In this document: piece after piece, positions 1 through 6,091 of the stretch
How positions within the stretch are numbered: position 1 is the stretch's first letter
Layout: the number at the start of each line of letters is the position of its first letter
Assembly: GCA_009845645.1 (NCBI GenBank)
Contig: VXZF01000511.1
Span: forward strand, 1-7,862
Reading direction: 5' to 3'
Length of the DNA: 7,862 bases
Source: Gemmatimonadota bacterium
Lineage (GTDB): Bacteria > Latescibacterota > UBA2968 > UBA8231
Program-made: the position numbers and the translations under genes
Notes under the pieces: generated by a model
The model's input: only the letters and a program-made list of their open reading frames with translations
Databases searched by the model: none
What the model was told of the DNA's origin: nothing

Positions 1-2
1 TT

Positions 3-344
3 GGTCATTTACTGCTCAAGTGGGAATTGCTGACCTCTAAGATACTTCTGCCCTACCCTACCGCTTGGGATTTCTATTTTACCCGACGTAAGCCATGCTT
101 CGTGCTCTTCCATCTCAAGAATGGAGCAAAACTTGGAGGATTCTATAACACAGAGTCATATGCTACCTCATATCCTCGTGAAGGCGATATTTATGTCCAG
201 ACAATATACCCGGTTGACGAAAATGGAGAGTTTGGAGATCCTATTGAAGATTCAGCGGGTGCGATAATACGCAAGGATCAGTATGAACTAGTAGAGTTTT
301 TCTCGATCCCAGAAGGAGAAAATAATGAGCCAGAAGACCAATAG
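3..344 (+). CDS. DUF6338-like protein, 5' part missing
   Basis: This is the C-terminal part of a protein of unknown function. The frame is open to the left edge of the window, so the TTG at 27 is probably not the true start and the gene begins upstream. About 113 residues are visible. The order PTAWDFYF, then a beta-rich stretch (FVLFHLKNGAKLGGFYN), a SYATSYP segment, DIYVQ, a DENGEFGDPI loop, SAGAIIRKDQ and finally VEFF matches my memory of the DUF6338 family, whose members usually have hydrophobic segments further N-terminal, outside this window. No catalytic motif is recognised. It overlaps the next gene by 20 nt, so the two are probably co-translated. GC is about 43% against about 60% for the rest of the window, which suggests acquisition from elsewhere. 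The coding call is firm; the family name is from recall and moderately sure. Confidence 0.72.
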   Translation, partial: GHLLLKWELLTSKILLPYPTAWDFYFTRRKPCFVLFHLKNGAKLGGFYNTESYATSYPREGDIYVQTIYPVDENGEFGDPIEDSAGAIIRKDQYELVEFFSIPEGENNEPEDQ

Positions 345-528
345 CAGTTCAAAAGGAACCCAATCATCAGGCTTCGAGAAGACCGCAGGTTATCGCCCTA
401 CAAGGGATGGATACCAGCCTGTTAGCCAAGCTAAATCAACGACGTCTTCACCCAAGCCTCCTAAAGGTGGGAGTGGGCTATCAAACACACCTAAAAACAA
501 GAGTGGTGTGTCTAAGAACGGCTCCTAA
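325..528 (+). CDS. Small disordered GYxP-motif protein, partner of the DUF6338-like gene
   Basis: This encodes a 67-residue hydrophilic protein rich in Ser, Lys, Gly, Pro and Thr, with no membrane segment and no predicted fold; it is almost certainly disordered. Two copies of a GYxP motif are visible (GYRP at residues 22-25, GYQP at 29-32), followed by a PKPPKGGSG stretch. The ATG at 325 has a GGAG ribosome binding site at 315-318 and lies inside the end of the upstream gene in another frame, typical of translational coupling. I recall similar short proteins with paired GYxP motifs next to DUF6338 genes, so a conserved two-gene unit is likely, but the function is unknown to me. The low GC matches the upstream gene and not the rest of the window. 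Confidence 0.7.
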   Translation: MSQKTNSSSKGTQSSGFEKTAGYRPTRDGYQPVSQAKSTTSSPKPPKGGSGLSNTPKNKSGVSKNGS

Positions 529-545
529 TCGTCTAGTGCTATAGC

Positions 546-568
546 CCAGATATTCTCTGGCGTCTTTT
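546..568 (+). terminator. Possible weak intrinsic terminator after the AT-rich gene pair
   Basis: CCAGA (546-550) and TCTGG (556-560) form a 5-bp stem with a 5-nt loop. A TCTTTT run (563-568) begins two bases later. It sits 17 nt after the stop of the GYxP gene and before the convergent GNAT gene, where a terminator is expected. The stem is short, so this is only a candidate. Confidence 0.4.
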
Positions 569-593
569 CCACGGTCATCCTGTCTCTAGTTAG

Positions 594-1577
594 TCAGCCG
601 CGCAGGGCCTGTCGGAGGCCAAAAGCGCGTTTGACCCACCCACTCTTGTATCCCTCCACCGCGTAGTACGGCACGAGGTCGCAGCCGAAGCCGCGCTTGA
701 AAAAGGCGATGTTCGGCATGTTGGCGCCGACAAAGTCGAAGCAGTTGTGATTGACCGCGTCCCAGTACTGCCAATACAGCAGCGAGATGGCACCTGTGTG
801 GTTGTAAGCTGGGTCGGCTCCTGCGGCCCAGGCATAGGTGGTGTCGAAGCCTTCGACAAAGGCGACGACCGCAGCTGGCCCGTCTGGGGAGGCGATTTCG
901 TACGCTTGGGCTAGACTGGCCTCCAAGGCTGCGGCAACAAAGCGTTCAGCCAAGGCCGCGGCGATTGGGGGGCCGTCGGCTTGGTTGGCGTAGATGGCTT
1001 CGTACTGCCGCCGAAACAGCGCGACATCGCTGGTGGGGCGCAGTTGATAGGCGAGTTTTTCAGCCTTGCGAATGGCGGTGCGCGTGCGGCGCTCGATTCG
1101 CTCCCAGAGGGCGTTGCTGTCGCCGAGCGGCAGCCGATAGGTATAGCGCAAGTGCGCGTCCCAGCCCTGCCAAGCAAAGGGGCGCACATCGGCGATGGGC
1201 GGCGCGTGGACTAGGAAGACGCGGTCGTAGTGCTTAGCGAGATACTCAAGTAGATGCGTGCAAGCGCGGTGTTGGGCTGCTTCGGCTTTGGCTGGTCCTT
1301 TGCCAGCGACCGGGGCGAGGAGCAGACCGGTGTAGGGCGTCAGCTCTGGGGTTTCGAGGCGGTAGAGACCCATGCGGCGGCGGGCCAAGCCGCTGATACC
1401 GGCGACGAGGTGGCCGTTGCGGTAGCAGCCGAGGCGATTTATTTGACCGCCGGTGGCGGCCGCAGCACAGCGCAGCCACGCGCTGGTGGAAAATACCGTG
1501 CCGCCGACGGCTTGGCAGACGAAGGCGTCCCAAGCGGTGTCGTCAGCGACGAGGCGGATTTCAAAGGTGTCGGCCAC
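594..1577 (-). CDS. FemAB/BioF2-like GNAT acyltransferase
   Basis: This 327-residue protein has the layout of the GNAT-fold 'Acetyltransf_6' (FemAB/BioF2-like) proteins. An N-terminal half opens with WDAFV and GTVFSTSAWL (residues about 16-35). A basic segment RRTRTAIRKAEK (about 160-173) resembles the RxxIRKA region of the family. The C-terminal half carries a FVEGFDTTYAWAAG strand pair and ends with FDFVGANMPNIAFFKRGFG (about 280-298), a typical family ending. Relatives transfer acyl or aminoacyl groups in peptidoglycan bridge, exopolysaccharide or lipid modification; the substrate here cannot be told. The start is GTG at 1577: an in-frame stop lies at 1599-1601 and no ATG lies between. No clear Shine-Dalgarno site precedes it. 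The gene is divergent from the ilv-leu operon and has no visible partner, so context gives no hint of its role. No signal peptide or membrane segment is seen. Confidence 0.8.
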   Translation of the reverse strand: MADTFEIRLVADDTAWDAFVCQAVGGTVFSTSAWLRCAAAATGGQINRLGCYRNGHLVAGISGLARRRMGLYRLETPELTPYTGLLLAPVAGKGPAKAEAAQHRACTHLLEYLAKHYDRVFLVHAPPIADVRPFAWQGWDAHLRYTYRLPLGDSNALWERIERRTRTAIRKAEKLAYQLRPTSDVALFRRQYEAIYANQADGPPIAAALAERFVAAALEASLAQAYEIASPDGPAAVVAFVEGFDTTYAWAAGADPAYNHTGAISLLYWQYWDAVNHNCFDFVGANMPNIAFFKRGFGCDLVPYYAVEGYKSGWVKRAFGLRQALRG

Positions 1578-1647
1578 AGGGGATTTCGCGGTTGGGATTC
1601 AACATGTAAGGTAAATTGGGGCAGGACGGGCGATTGCGCCATACAGC

Positions 1648-1676
1648 TTGACATTCCCTCTGGCACGCCATATATT
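1648..1676 (+). promoter_or_regulatory. Sigma70-type promoter of the ilvC-leu operon
   Basis: A perfect -35 box TTGACA (1648-1653) is followed by exactly 17 nt and TATATT (1671-1676), one mismatch from the consensus TATAAT. Transcription should start near 1683-1685, giving an untranslated leader of about 280 nt before ilvC. That is long enough for the leader ORF and hairpins described separately. It is the best promoter match I found in the 1578-1963 gap. Confidence 0.75.
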
Positions 1677-1725
1677 GAACCCTTTATCGCAATTGAAAGC
1701 TAACTTCTTGGATTACTTAGGTTTA

Positions 1726-1842
1726 ATGCCAATGAGTGCGCCGTTCCAGTCCCCGCGTATTTTCCGCCCGACGCCAGTGTGGGCGCGCCTCCGACTTCTC
1801 CTCCTCGACTTACTGCTTATTATTGGCCGGCCGGTCAAGTAG
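1726..1842 (+). CDS. Leu/Ile-rich leader peptide of the ilvC-leu operon (attenuator)
   Basis: This 38-codon ORF (36 codons if the ATG at 1732 is used) lies wholly inside the ilvC leader transcript. Its 3' end encodes LRLLLLDLLLII followed by GRPVK and a TAG stop: eight Leu and two Ile codons within twelve (1788-1823). One Leu codon is TTA, which I did not find among the ilvC leucine codons. Such regulated-amino-acid runs close to a leader stop codon are the hallmark of leu/ilv attenuator peptides (LeuL, IlvL), where a ribosome starved for the amino acid stalls and changes RNA folding. The frame is open further upstream, but upstream starts such as the TTG at 1648 fall in the promoter. The ribosome binding site is weak (AGG at 1719-1721), 4 nt from the first ATG and 10 from the second. 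No homologue is recognised by name; function rests on composition and position. Confidence 0.75.
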   Translation: MPMSAPFQSPRIFRPTPVWARLRLLLLDLLLIIGRPVK

Positions 1843-1907
1843 GCTTCGCTCCTCGTTCCACATTTAACAGCCCAATTAACGGACGAAGCCGCTGCAACGA
1901 GCCGGCT
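1842..1907 (+). promoter_or_regulatory. Competing RNA hairpins after the leader peptide (putative attenuator)
   Basis: GGCTTCG (1842-1848) is perfectly complementary to CGAAGCC (1884-1890), extended by TCC (1850-1852) with GGA (1881-1883) past one bulged C, giving hairpin A. Its 5' arm begins on the last base of the leader stop codon. Two alternatives compete with it: AGCCG (1887-1891) with CGGCT (1903-1907), which uses the 3' arm of A, and CTCGTT (1852-1857) with AACGAG (1896-1901). A ribosome at the leader stop would block the 5' arm of A, whereas one stalled in the Leu run would leave it free. No U-run follows any of these stems, so a classical intrinsic terminator is not visible; Rho-dependent or translational control is more likely. 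The pairings are read by eye, not energy-computed. Confidence 0.5.
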
Positions 1908-1950
1908 GTCAGCTAACTATGTCTATAAAACAATCTCAACGCCCTCAGTG

Positions 1951-1956
1951 AAGGAG
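1951..1956 (+). promoter_or_regulatory. ilvC ribosome binding site, with a complementary stretch in the leader Leu codons
   Basis: AAGGAG lies 7 nt before the ilvC ATG and is near ideal. The segment AGGAGAA (1952-1958) is perfectly complementary over 7 bases to TTCTCCT (1796-1802), part of the Leu codon run of the leader ORF. Free leader RNA could therefore mask this site. CT-rich Leu codons resemble an anti-Shine-Dalgarno sequence by nature, so the match may be accidental. Confidence 0.6.
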
Positions 1957-1963
1957 AATTTTT

Positions 1964-2956
1964 ATGCAGATGTACTACGACAACGACGCCAATCTCGACC
2001 TGCTCTCGGACAAGACCGTGGCCGTCATCGGCTACGGCAGTCAGGGCCACGCGCATTCGCTCAATCTGGCGGAGAGCGGCGTCAAGGTGGTGGTGGGCCT
2101 GCGCGCGGGTAGCCAGCGGCGTGCTGAGGCCGAGGCCGAAGGGCTGGAGGTAGCCGATGTAGCCGAGGCCAGCAAGCGGGGGGACATCGTGGTGATCCTG
2201 ATCAACGACGAGGTCCAAAAGGCTGTGTACGAAGCCGACATCCGCCCCAATCTCGAAGCGGGCAATGCCCTTGCCTTTGCCCACGGGTTTAACATCCACT
2301 TTGGGCAGGTGGTACCGCCGCCGGATGTCGATGTGTTTATGGTCGCGCCCAAAGGGCCGGGGCATTTGGTGCGCCGCGTGTACCAGCAAGGGGGTGGTGT
2401 GCCGGGCCTGTTGGCTGTGTACCAAGACGCCACTGGCCGGGCGCACGAGGTCGGCTTGGCCTATGCCAAGGGGATTGGCTGCGGCCGGGCCGGAGTCATT
2501 GAAACGACCTTCCGCGAGGAGACCGAGACCGACTTGTTCGGCGAGCAGGTGGTGCTGTGCGGCGGATTGACCGAGTTGATTCGCGCGGGGTTTGACACGC
2601 TCGTCGAGGCTGGCTACCAGCCCGAGGTCGCTTATTTCGAGTGCCTGCATGAGGTCAAGCTGATCGTCGATCTGATCTACGAGGGCGGCATTGCCAACAT
2701 GCGCTCGTCGATTTCAGATACCGCGGAGTTCGGCGATTTGACGCGCGGGCGGCGGGTGATAACCGAGCAGACGCGAGCGGAGATGAAGCAGATTCTCGCC
2801 GACGTGCAGAACGGCCACTTTGCGCGGGAATGGCTGGCCGAAAACCAAGTGGGCCGCCCGGTGTACAATGCGATCAAGCGCCGCGATTCCGAGCACCTGA
2901 TCGAGACTGTTGGCACCCGGCTGCGCGCGATGATGAGTTGGCTGGACGACAAATAA
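1964..2956 (+). CDS. ilvC: Ketol-acid reductoisomerase, class I (IlvC)
   Basis: IlvC catalyses the Mg2+- and NAD(P)H-dependent isomeroreduction of acetolactate or acetohydroxybutyrate in valine and isoleucine synthesis, in the cytoplasm. At 330 residues it is a short class I enzyme. The Rossmann motif [13 protein letters not shown] is at 23-35, the conserved His at 107, the metal ligands Asp190 and Glu194 in [11 protein letters not shown], and Glu226, Glu230 and Ser251 complete the active site. The cofactor loop [10 protein letters not shown] (45-54) keeps Arg47 and Ser50 but has Arg52 where a second Ser is common; the basic loop suggests NADPH. The usual LIPDE segment reads LINDE (79-83). 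The start ATG has an AAGGAG site 7 nt upstream. It is the first enzyme gene of the operon and probably controlled by the leader peptide before it. Confidence 0.97.
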   Translation: MQMYYDNDANLDLLSDKTVAVIGYGSQGHAHSLNLAESGVKVVVGLRAGSQRRAEAEAEGLEVADVAEASKRGDIVVILINDEVQKAVYEADIRPNLEAGNALAFAHGFNIHFGQVVPPPDVDVFMVAPKGPGHLVRRVYQQGGGVPGLLAVYQDATGRAHEVGLAYAKGIGCGRAGVIETTFREETETDLFGEQVVLCGGLTELIRAGFDTLVEAGYQPEVAYFECLHEVKLIVDLIYEGGIANMRSSISDTAEFGDLTRGRRVITEQTRAEMKQILADVQNGHFAREWLAENQVGRPVYNAIKRRDSEHLIETVGTRLRAMMSWLDDK

Positions 2957-2975
2957 CAAATAGGAAAACCTTGAG

Positions 2976-2982
2976 AGGAGGT
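2976..2982 (+). promoter_or_regulatory. Perfect Shine-Dalgarno site of the small ORF before leuA
   Basis: AGGAGGT is a full match to the 16S rRNA anti-Shine-Dalgarno core and lies 7 nt before the ATG at 2990. It is the strongest ribosome binding site in the window and points to the 44-codon ORF, not to leuA 135 nt further on. It is the main reason to believe that ORF is translated. Confidence 0.75.
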
Positions 2983-2989
2983 AAGCGCG

Positions 2990-3124
2990 ATGGAACCCCT
3001 ACTTAGCGAGTTGAGTTCCGACCCCGACCTTTGGTCGGTAGGCGGTCTCTGCACGGCTGGAGGGGACCGTCTGCCGCTTGTACCACTTCATCCGGCCAGC
3101 CTAGGAAAAACACATCATGGCTGA
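2990..3124 (+). CDS. 44-residue ORF between ilvC and leuA, possibly a leuA-coupling or leader peptide
   Basis: This ORF of 44 codons is preceded by a perfect AGGAGGT site, and its TGA stop (3122-3124) lies 5 nt past the leuA ATG, so the two overlap by 8 nt. leuA's own site is weak (AGGA at 3103-3106, 10 nt from its ATG), so leuA is probably translated by ribosomes finishing this ORF. The peptide has nine Leu (residues 4, 5, 8, 14, 20, 28, 30, 33, 38), one Trp, one Cys and an end GKTHHG. It has no run of one amino acid and no signal peptide or membrane segment. I recognise no family. It might be a second regulatory leader, a real small protein, or a spacer cistron. Two stem-loops lie within it. 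That it is translated is likely; its function is open. Confidence 0.6.
   Translation: MEPLLSELSSDPDLWSVGGLCTAGGDRLPLVPLHPASLGKTHHG
3024..3071 (+). promoter_or_regulatory. Tandem stem-loops inside the pre-leuA small ORF
   Basis: CCGACC (3024-3029) pairs with GGTCGG (3033-3038) over a 3-nt loop. Immediately after, GGCGGTCTCT (3041-3050) pairs with 3062-3071 in a 10-bp stem with three G-U pairs and an 11-nt loop. An alternative pairing of GGTC (3033-3036) with GACC (3065-3068) would break both. No U-run follows, so they are not terminators. They could govern ribosome movement or mRNA stability between ilvC and leuA. Read by eye only. Confidence 0.4.
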
Positions 3125-4676
3125 TGCAAATCGCGTATATATTTTCGACACCACGCTGCGGGACGCCGAGCAGACGCCCGGTGCCTCGCTGACCGTGCGG
3201 GAAAAGCTGGAAGTCGCCCACCAGTTGGCGCGGCTGAAAGTCGATATTATCGAGGCCGGCTTTCCAGTGTCCTCCAACGAGGACTTTGAGGCTGTGCGCC
3301 GCATTGGGCAGGAAGTCGAAGGACCGGTAATCTGCGGCCTGTCCCGCGCCGTGCCCAAGGACATTGAGCGGGCCGGAGAGGCGCTCGGAGACGCGCCCCG
3401 GCCGCGGATTCACACCTTTATTGGCACGTCGGATATTCACCTCTCGGGCCAGTTGCGCAAGGGCCGGGAAGAGGTGCTAAAAATGGCGGTGGCCGCGGTG
3501 GAGCAGGCCAAGTCGTACTGCGACGATGTGGAGTTTTCTCCCATGGACGCCGCCCGCACCGAGCCCAACTACCTCAACGAAATTATCGCGGCGACCATTG
3601 CGGCGGGGGCCACGACGATCAACATCCCCGACACCGTGGGTTATGCCGTGCCCGAAGAGTTTGGGGCGCTGATCGCCCGAATCCTCAATCAAGTACCCAA
3701 CAGTGGAGACGCCATTATCAGCGTCCACTGCCACGACGATTTGGGCATGTCGGTAATCAACACGCTCTCCGCCATCAAGAACGGTGCGCGCCAAGCAGAA
3801 TGCACGATCAACGGCTTGGGAGAGCGGGCCGGCAATTCCTCATTGGAGGAGATCGTCATGGCGCTAAAGACGCGCCAGGACTACTTCGGCTTTGACACCG
3901 AGGTAGTCACCGAGGAAATCGTCCCCACCAGTCGGCTGGTCAGCCGCTTGATGGGGATCGCGGTTCAGCCTAACAAGGCGATCGTCGGTGCCAATGCCTT
4001 TGCCCACAGCTCGGGCATCCACCAGGATGGGGTCCTCAAGCAGCGCGACACCTTTGAGATTATGGATCCGAAAGATGTGGGGCTGGAGGCTACCGAGATC
4101 GTACTGACGGCGCGCTCGGGACGCGCTGCTTTGCGCCATCGGCTGGAGGTCTTGGGCTACGAGTTGGATCAGGCAAAGCTGGACAAGGTTTACGAGAAGT
4201 TCTTGGAACTAGCTGACAAGAAGAAGGAGATATTCGACGAGGACCTGATCGAGATCTTCCACGATGACCCCGGCGAGGGGACAGTTTATTACGAACTGAA
4301 GCATCTGCACGCGGTTAGCTGCACCGGAACCGTGCCTTCGGCGACGGTGTGTTTGAGTATCGCCGGTGGCGAGCCTGTGGAGGGATCGGCTCAGGGCGAC
4401 GGGCCGGTGGACGCTACTTATGAGGCCATTCACCGAGCTCTCGCTAGCCATCCGCTAGAAGATGACGATATACAACTGGACGATTATGCGATTCGCGCGA
4501 TCACCTCCGGTAGTCAGGCACTGGGCGAGGTGACAGTACATCTGTCGAGAAGTGGAGAACAGGCGCGGGGCCGGGGCGTTTCGACCGACGTTATCGAGGC
4601 CAGTGCGAGGGCTTATGTCGATGCGCTGAATCGCCTAGCCGCAAAGAACGCTAAAGAACAGCATCAGACCGTGTAG
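3117..4676 (+). CDS. leuA: 2-isopropylmalate synthase (LeuA)
   Basis: LeuA condenses acetyl-CoA with 2-ketoisovalerate, the committed step to leucine. The 519-residue length matches bacterial LeuA (about 520). The TIM-barrel catalytic domain starts with FDTTLRDAEQTPG (10-22); Asp11 and the HCH pair His204/His206 with Asn240 in GERAGNSS are the expected metal ligands. The usual RDGEQ reads RDAEQ here. SSGIHQDG is also present. From about residue 400 (SCTGTVPSATVCLSI, then DGPVDATYEAIHRAL) the LeuA dimerisation/allosteric domain is intact, so leucine feedback inhibition is plausible. The start ATG is the first after an in-frame stop at 3102-3104; its own ribosome binding site is weak and it overlaps the small ORF before it, suggesting translational coupling. 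The TAG stop runs directly into the leuC ribosome binding site. Confidence 0.96.
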   Translation: MADANRVYIFDTTLRDAEQTPGASLTVREKLEVAHQLARLKVDIIEAGFPVSSNEDFEAVRRIGQEVEGPVICGLSRAVPKDIERAGEALGDAPRPRIHTFIGTSDIHLSGQLRKGREEVLKMAVAAVEQAKSYCDDVEFSPMDAARTEPNYLNEIIAATIAAGATTINIPDTVGYAVPEEFGALIARILNQVPNSGDAIISVHCHDDLGMSVINTLSAIKNGARQAECTINGLGERAGNSSLEEIVMALKTRQDYFGFDTEVVTEEIVPTSRLVSRLMGIAVQPNKAIVGANAFAHSSGIHQDGVLKQRDTFEIMDPKDVGLEATEIVLTARSGRAALRHRLEVLGYELDQAKLDKVYEKFLELADKKKEIFDEDLIEIFHDDPGEGTVYYELKHLHAVSCTGTVPSATVCLSIAGGEPVEGSAQGDGPVDATYEAIHRALASHPLEDDDIQLDDYAIRAITSGSQALGEVTVHLSRSGEQARGRGVSTDVIEASARAYVDALNRLAAKNAKEQHQTV

Positions 4677-4681
4677 AGGAG
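4675..4681 (+). promoter_or_regulatory. leuC ribosome binding site built into the leuA stop codon
   Basis: AGAGGAG overlaps the leuA TAG (4674-4676) and lies 7 nt before ATG 4689. This supports ATG 4689 over the in-frame TTG at 4683, which would be only 1 nt from the site. The same nonamer TAGAGGAGA occurs at the leuC/leuD junction (6084-6092). Confidence 0.75.
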
Positions 4682-4688
4682 ATTGGAG

Positions 4689-6086
4689 ATGGGTAAGACC
4701 CTGTTGCACAAGGTTTGGGATGCGCACACCGTGCGCGAGTTGCCCTCTGGGCAGACGCAGTTGTTTGTTGGCCTGCATTTGGTCCACGAGGTGACCAGTC
4801 CCCAGGCCTTTGAGATGCTGCGGGAGCGCGGCCTTACGGTCCGCTTTCCGAAGCGCACGTTTGCCACCGTGGATCACATCGTGCCCACGGATTTGGTGCA
4901 GCGGCCTTTTGTCGATGACTTGGCTGAGGAAATGATGGACGCGATCGAGCAGAATGCCGCTGAGTTTGAGATTCCGCTGTTCAACATCGACGACCAGCGC
5001 CAGGGGGTAGTCCACGTCATCGGCCCGGAATTGGGATTGACCCAGCCGGGCATGACCATTGCCTGCGGCGACAGTCACACTTCGACGCACGGGGCTTTTG
5101 GCGCGGTGGCTTTTGGTATTGGTACCAGCCAAGTCCGCGATGTGCTCGCCACTCAGTGCTTGGCCATGGACCCGCTCAAGGTGCGGCGGATCGAAGTTAG
5201 CGGTGCGTTGAGCGAAGGGGTGTACGCCAAGGACGTCATCTTGCACATCATCGGCCTGCTCGGGGTCAATGGCGGCGTTGGCTATGGCTATGAGTACGGC
5301 GGCTCAGTCATTGAGGCCATGTCCATTGAAGAGCGGATGACAGTGTGCAATATGTCGATTGAGGGCGGTGCCCGGGTTGGCTACGTCAATCCCGACCAGA
5401 CGACGTACGACTATCTCAATGGGCGGCCTCACGCGCCGCGCAACTTTGAGTCTGCGGTCGAGTGGTGGGAGTCCATGGCTTCGGATGAAGACGCCGAGTA
5501 CGACGATCTAGTCCAAATCGATGGCCGCGAGATCGGCCCGACCGTGACGTGGGGTATTACGCCGGGCCAATCAGTCGGCGTTGATCAGGCCTTGCCCGAA
5601 CTAGACGCTTTTGCCGATGCCGACCGCTCCACCGTCCGGGAAGCCTTCGATTACATGGACTTTGAGCCGGGGCAAAGGATCGCCGGTACCAAAGTAGATG
5701 TAGCGTTTATCGGCTCCTGTACCAACGGTCGGCTCTCGGATTTGCGCGAGGCAGCCCGAGTCGCTCGCGGGCGCAAGGTAGCCTCTGGCGTCCGAGCCCT
5801 TGTGGTTCCTGGATCGCAGCAGGTGCGAGCCGCAGCCGAGGCCGAGGGCCTGCACGAGATCTTCGCGGAGGCCGGGTTCCAGTGGCGGGGAGCGGGTTGC
5901 TCTATGTGCTTGGCGATGAATCCCGACAAACTGCAAGGCCGCGAACTGTGTGCCTCATCGTCCAACCGCAATTTCAAGGGCCGGCAGGGCAGTCCCACCG
6001 GCCGTACTCTGCTGATGAGTCCGGCAATGGTCGCGGCGGCGGCAGTGGCGGGTGAGGGGGCGGATGTGCGGGAATTGGTGGGGTAG
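4689..6086 (+). CDS. leuC: 3-isopropylmalate dehydratase large subunit (LeuC)
   Basis: LeuC is the iron-sulphur subunit of isopropylmalate isomerase, which converts 2- to 3-isopropylmalate together with LeuD. The protein has 465 residues, close to the E. coli LeuC length. The N-terminus [15 protein letters not shown] aligns by eye with E. coli LeuC, followed by [16 protein letters not shown] and [32 protein letters not shown] is the aconitase-family signature. The [4Fe-4S] ligands are Cys344 (GSCTNGR) and Cys404/Cys407 ([13 protein letters not shown]), all present and in the expected spacing. [11 protein letters not shown] near the C-terminus is also typical. ATG 4689 is chosen over TTG 4683 because of ribosome binding site spacing and family alignment. 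It lies 12 nt after leuA and its stop overlaps the leuD ribosome binding site, so leuA, leuC and leuD form one tight unit. Confidence 0.97.
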   Translation: MGKTLLHKVWDAHTVRELPSGQTQLFVGLHLVHEVTSPQAFEMLRERGLTVRFPKRTFATVDHIVPTDLVQRPFVDDLAEEMMDAIEQNAAEFEIPLFNIDDQRQGVVHVIGPELGLTQPGMTIACGDSHTSTHGAFGAVAFGIGTSQVRDVLATQCLAMDPLKVRRIEVSGALSEGVYAKDVILHIIGLLGVNGGVGYGYEYGGSVIEAMSIEERMTVCNMSIEGGARVGYVNPDQTTYDYLNGRPHAPRNFESAVEWWESMASDEDAEYDDLVQIDGREIGPTVTWGITPGQSVGVDQALPELDAFADADRSTVREAFDYMDFEPGQRIAGTKVDVAFIGSCTNGRLSDLREAARVARGRKVASGVRALVVPGSQQVRAAAEAEGLHEIFAEAGFQWRGAGCSMCLAMNPDKLQGRELCASSSNRNFKGRQGSPTGRTLLMSPAMVAAAAVAGEGADVRELVG

Positions 6087-6091
6087 AGGAG
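6085..6091 (+). promoter_or_regulatory. leuD ribosome binding site overlapping the leuC stop codon
   Basis: AGAGGAG begins within the leuC TAG (6084-6086), 5 nt before ATG 6097. It fixes the leuD start at 6097; the frame is open further upstream, but those starts would lie inside leuC without such a site. Confidence 0.75.

Noticed and set aside
1578..1700. Minus-strand promoter for the GNAT gene overlapping the operon promoter (TTCAAT, 17 nt, TATATG)
   Set aside because: Only about three and four of six bases match the two consensus boxes, so it is too weak to call.
1254..1703. 149-codon + strand ORF antisense to the GNAT gene
   Set aside because: It is a shadow of the real gene on the opposite strand, crosses the operon promoter, and has no recognisable protein features.
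1782..1833. GGCGCGCC (1782-1789) and GGCCGGCC (1825-1832) palindromes as operator sites
   Set aside because: Both lie within the leader ORF in GC-rich sequence and are too short and too common by chance to call protein-binding sites.
1648..1842. A 64-codon reading of the leader ORF starting at TTG 1648
   Set aside because: That TTG is the first half of the TTGACA -35 box, so it is upstream of the expected transcript start. The ATGs at 1726 and 1732 are the plausible starts.
1684..1963. T-box or other known riboswitch in the ilvC leader
   Set aside because: No T-box core sequence (AGGGTGGNACCGCG-like) or other aptamer motif known to me is present; the leader peptide explains the length better.
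1890..1963. Intrinsic terminator before ilvC
   Set aside because: The only T-run (1959-1963) lies between the ribosome binding site and the ATG and is not preceded by a stable hairpin; no U-tract follows the hairpins at 1842-1907.
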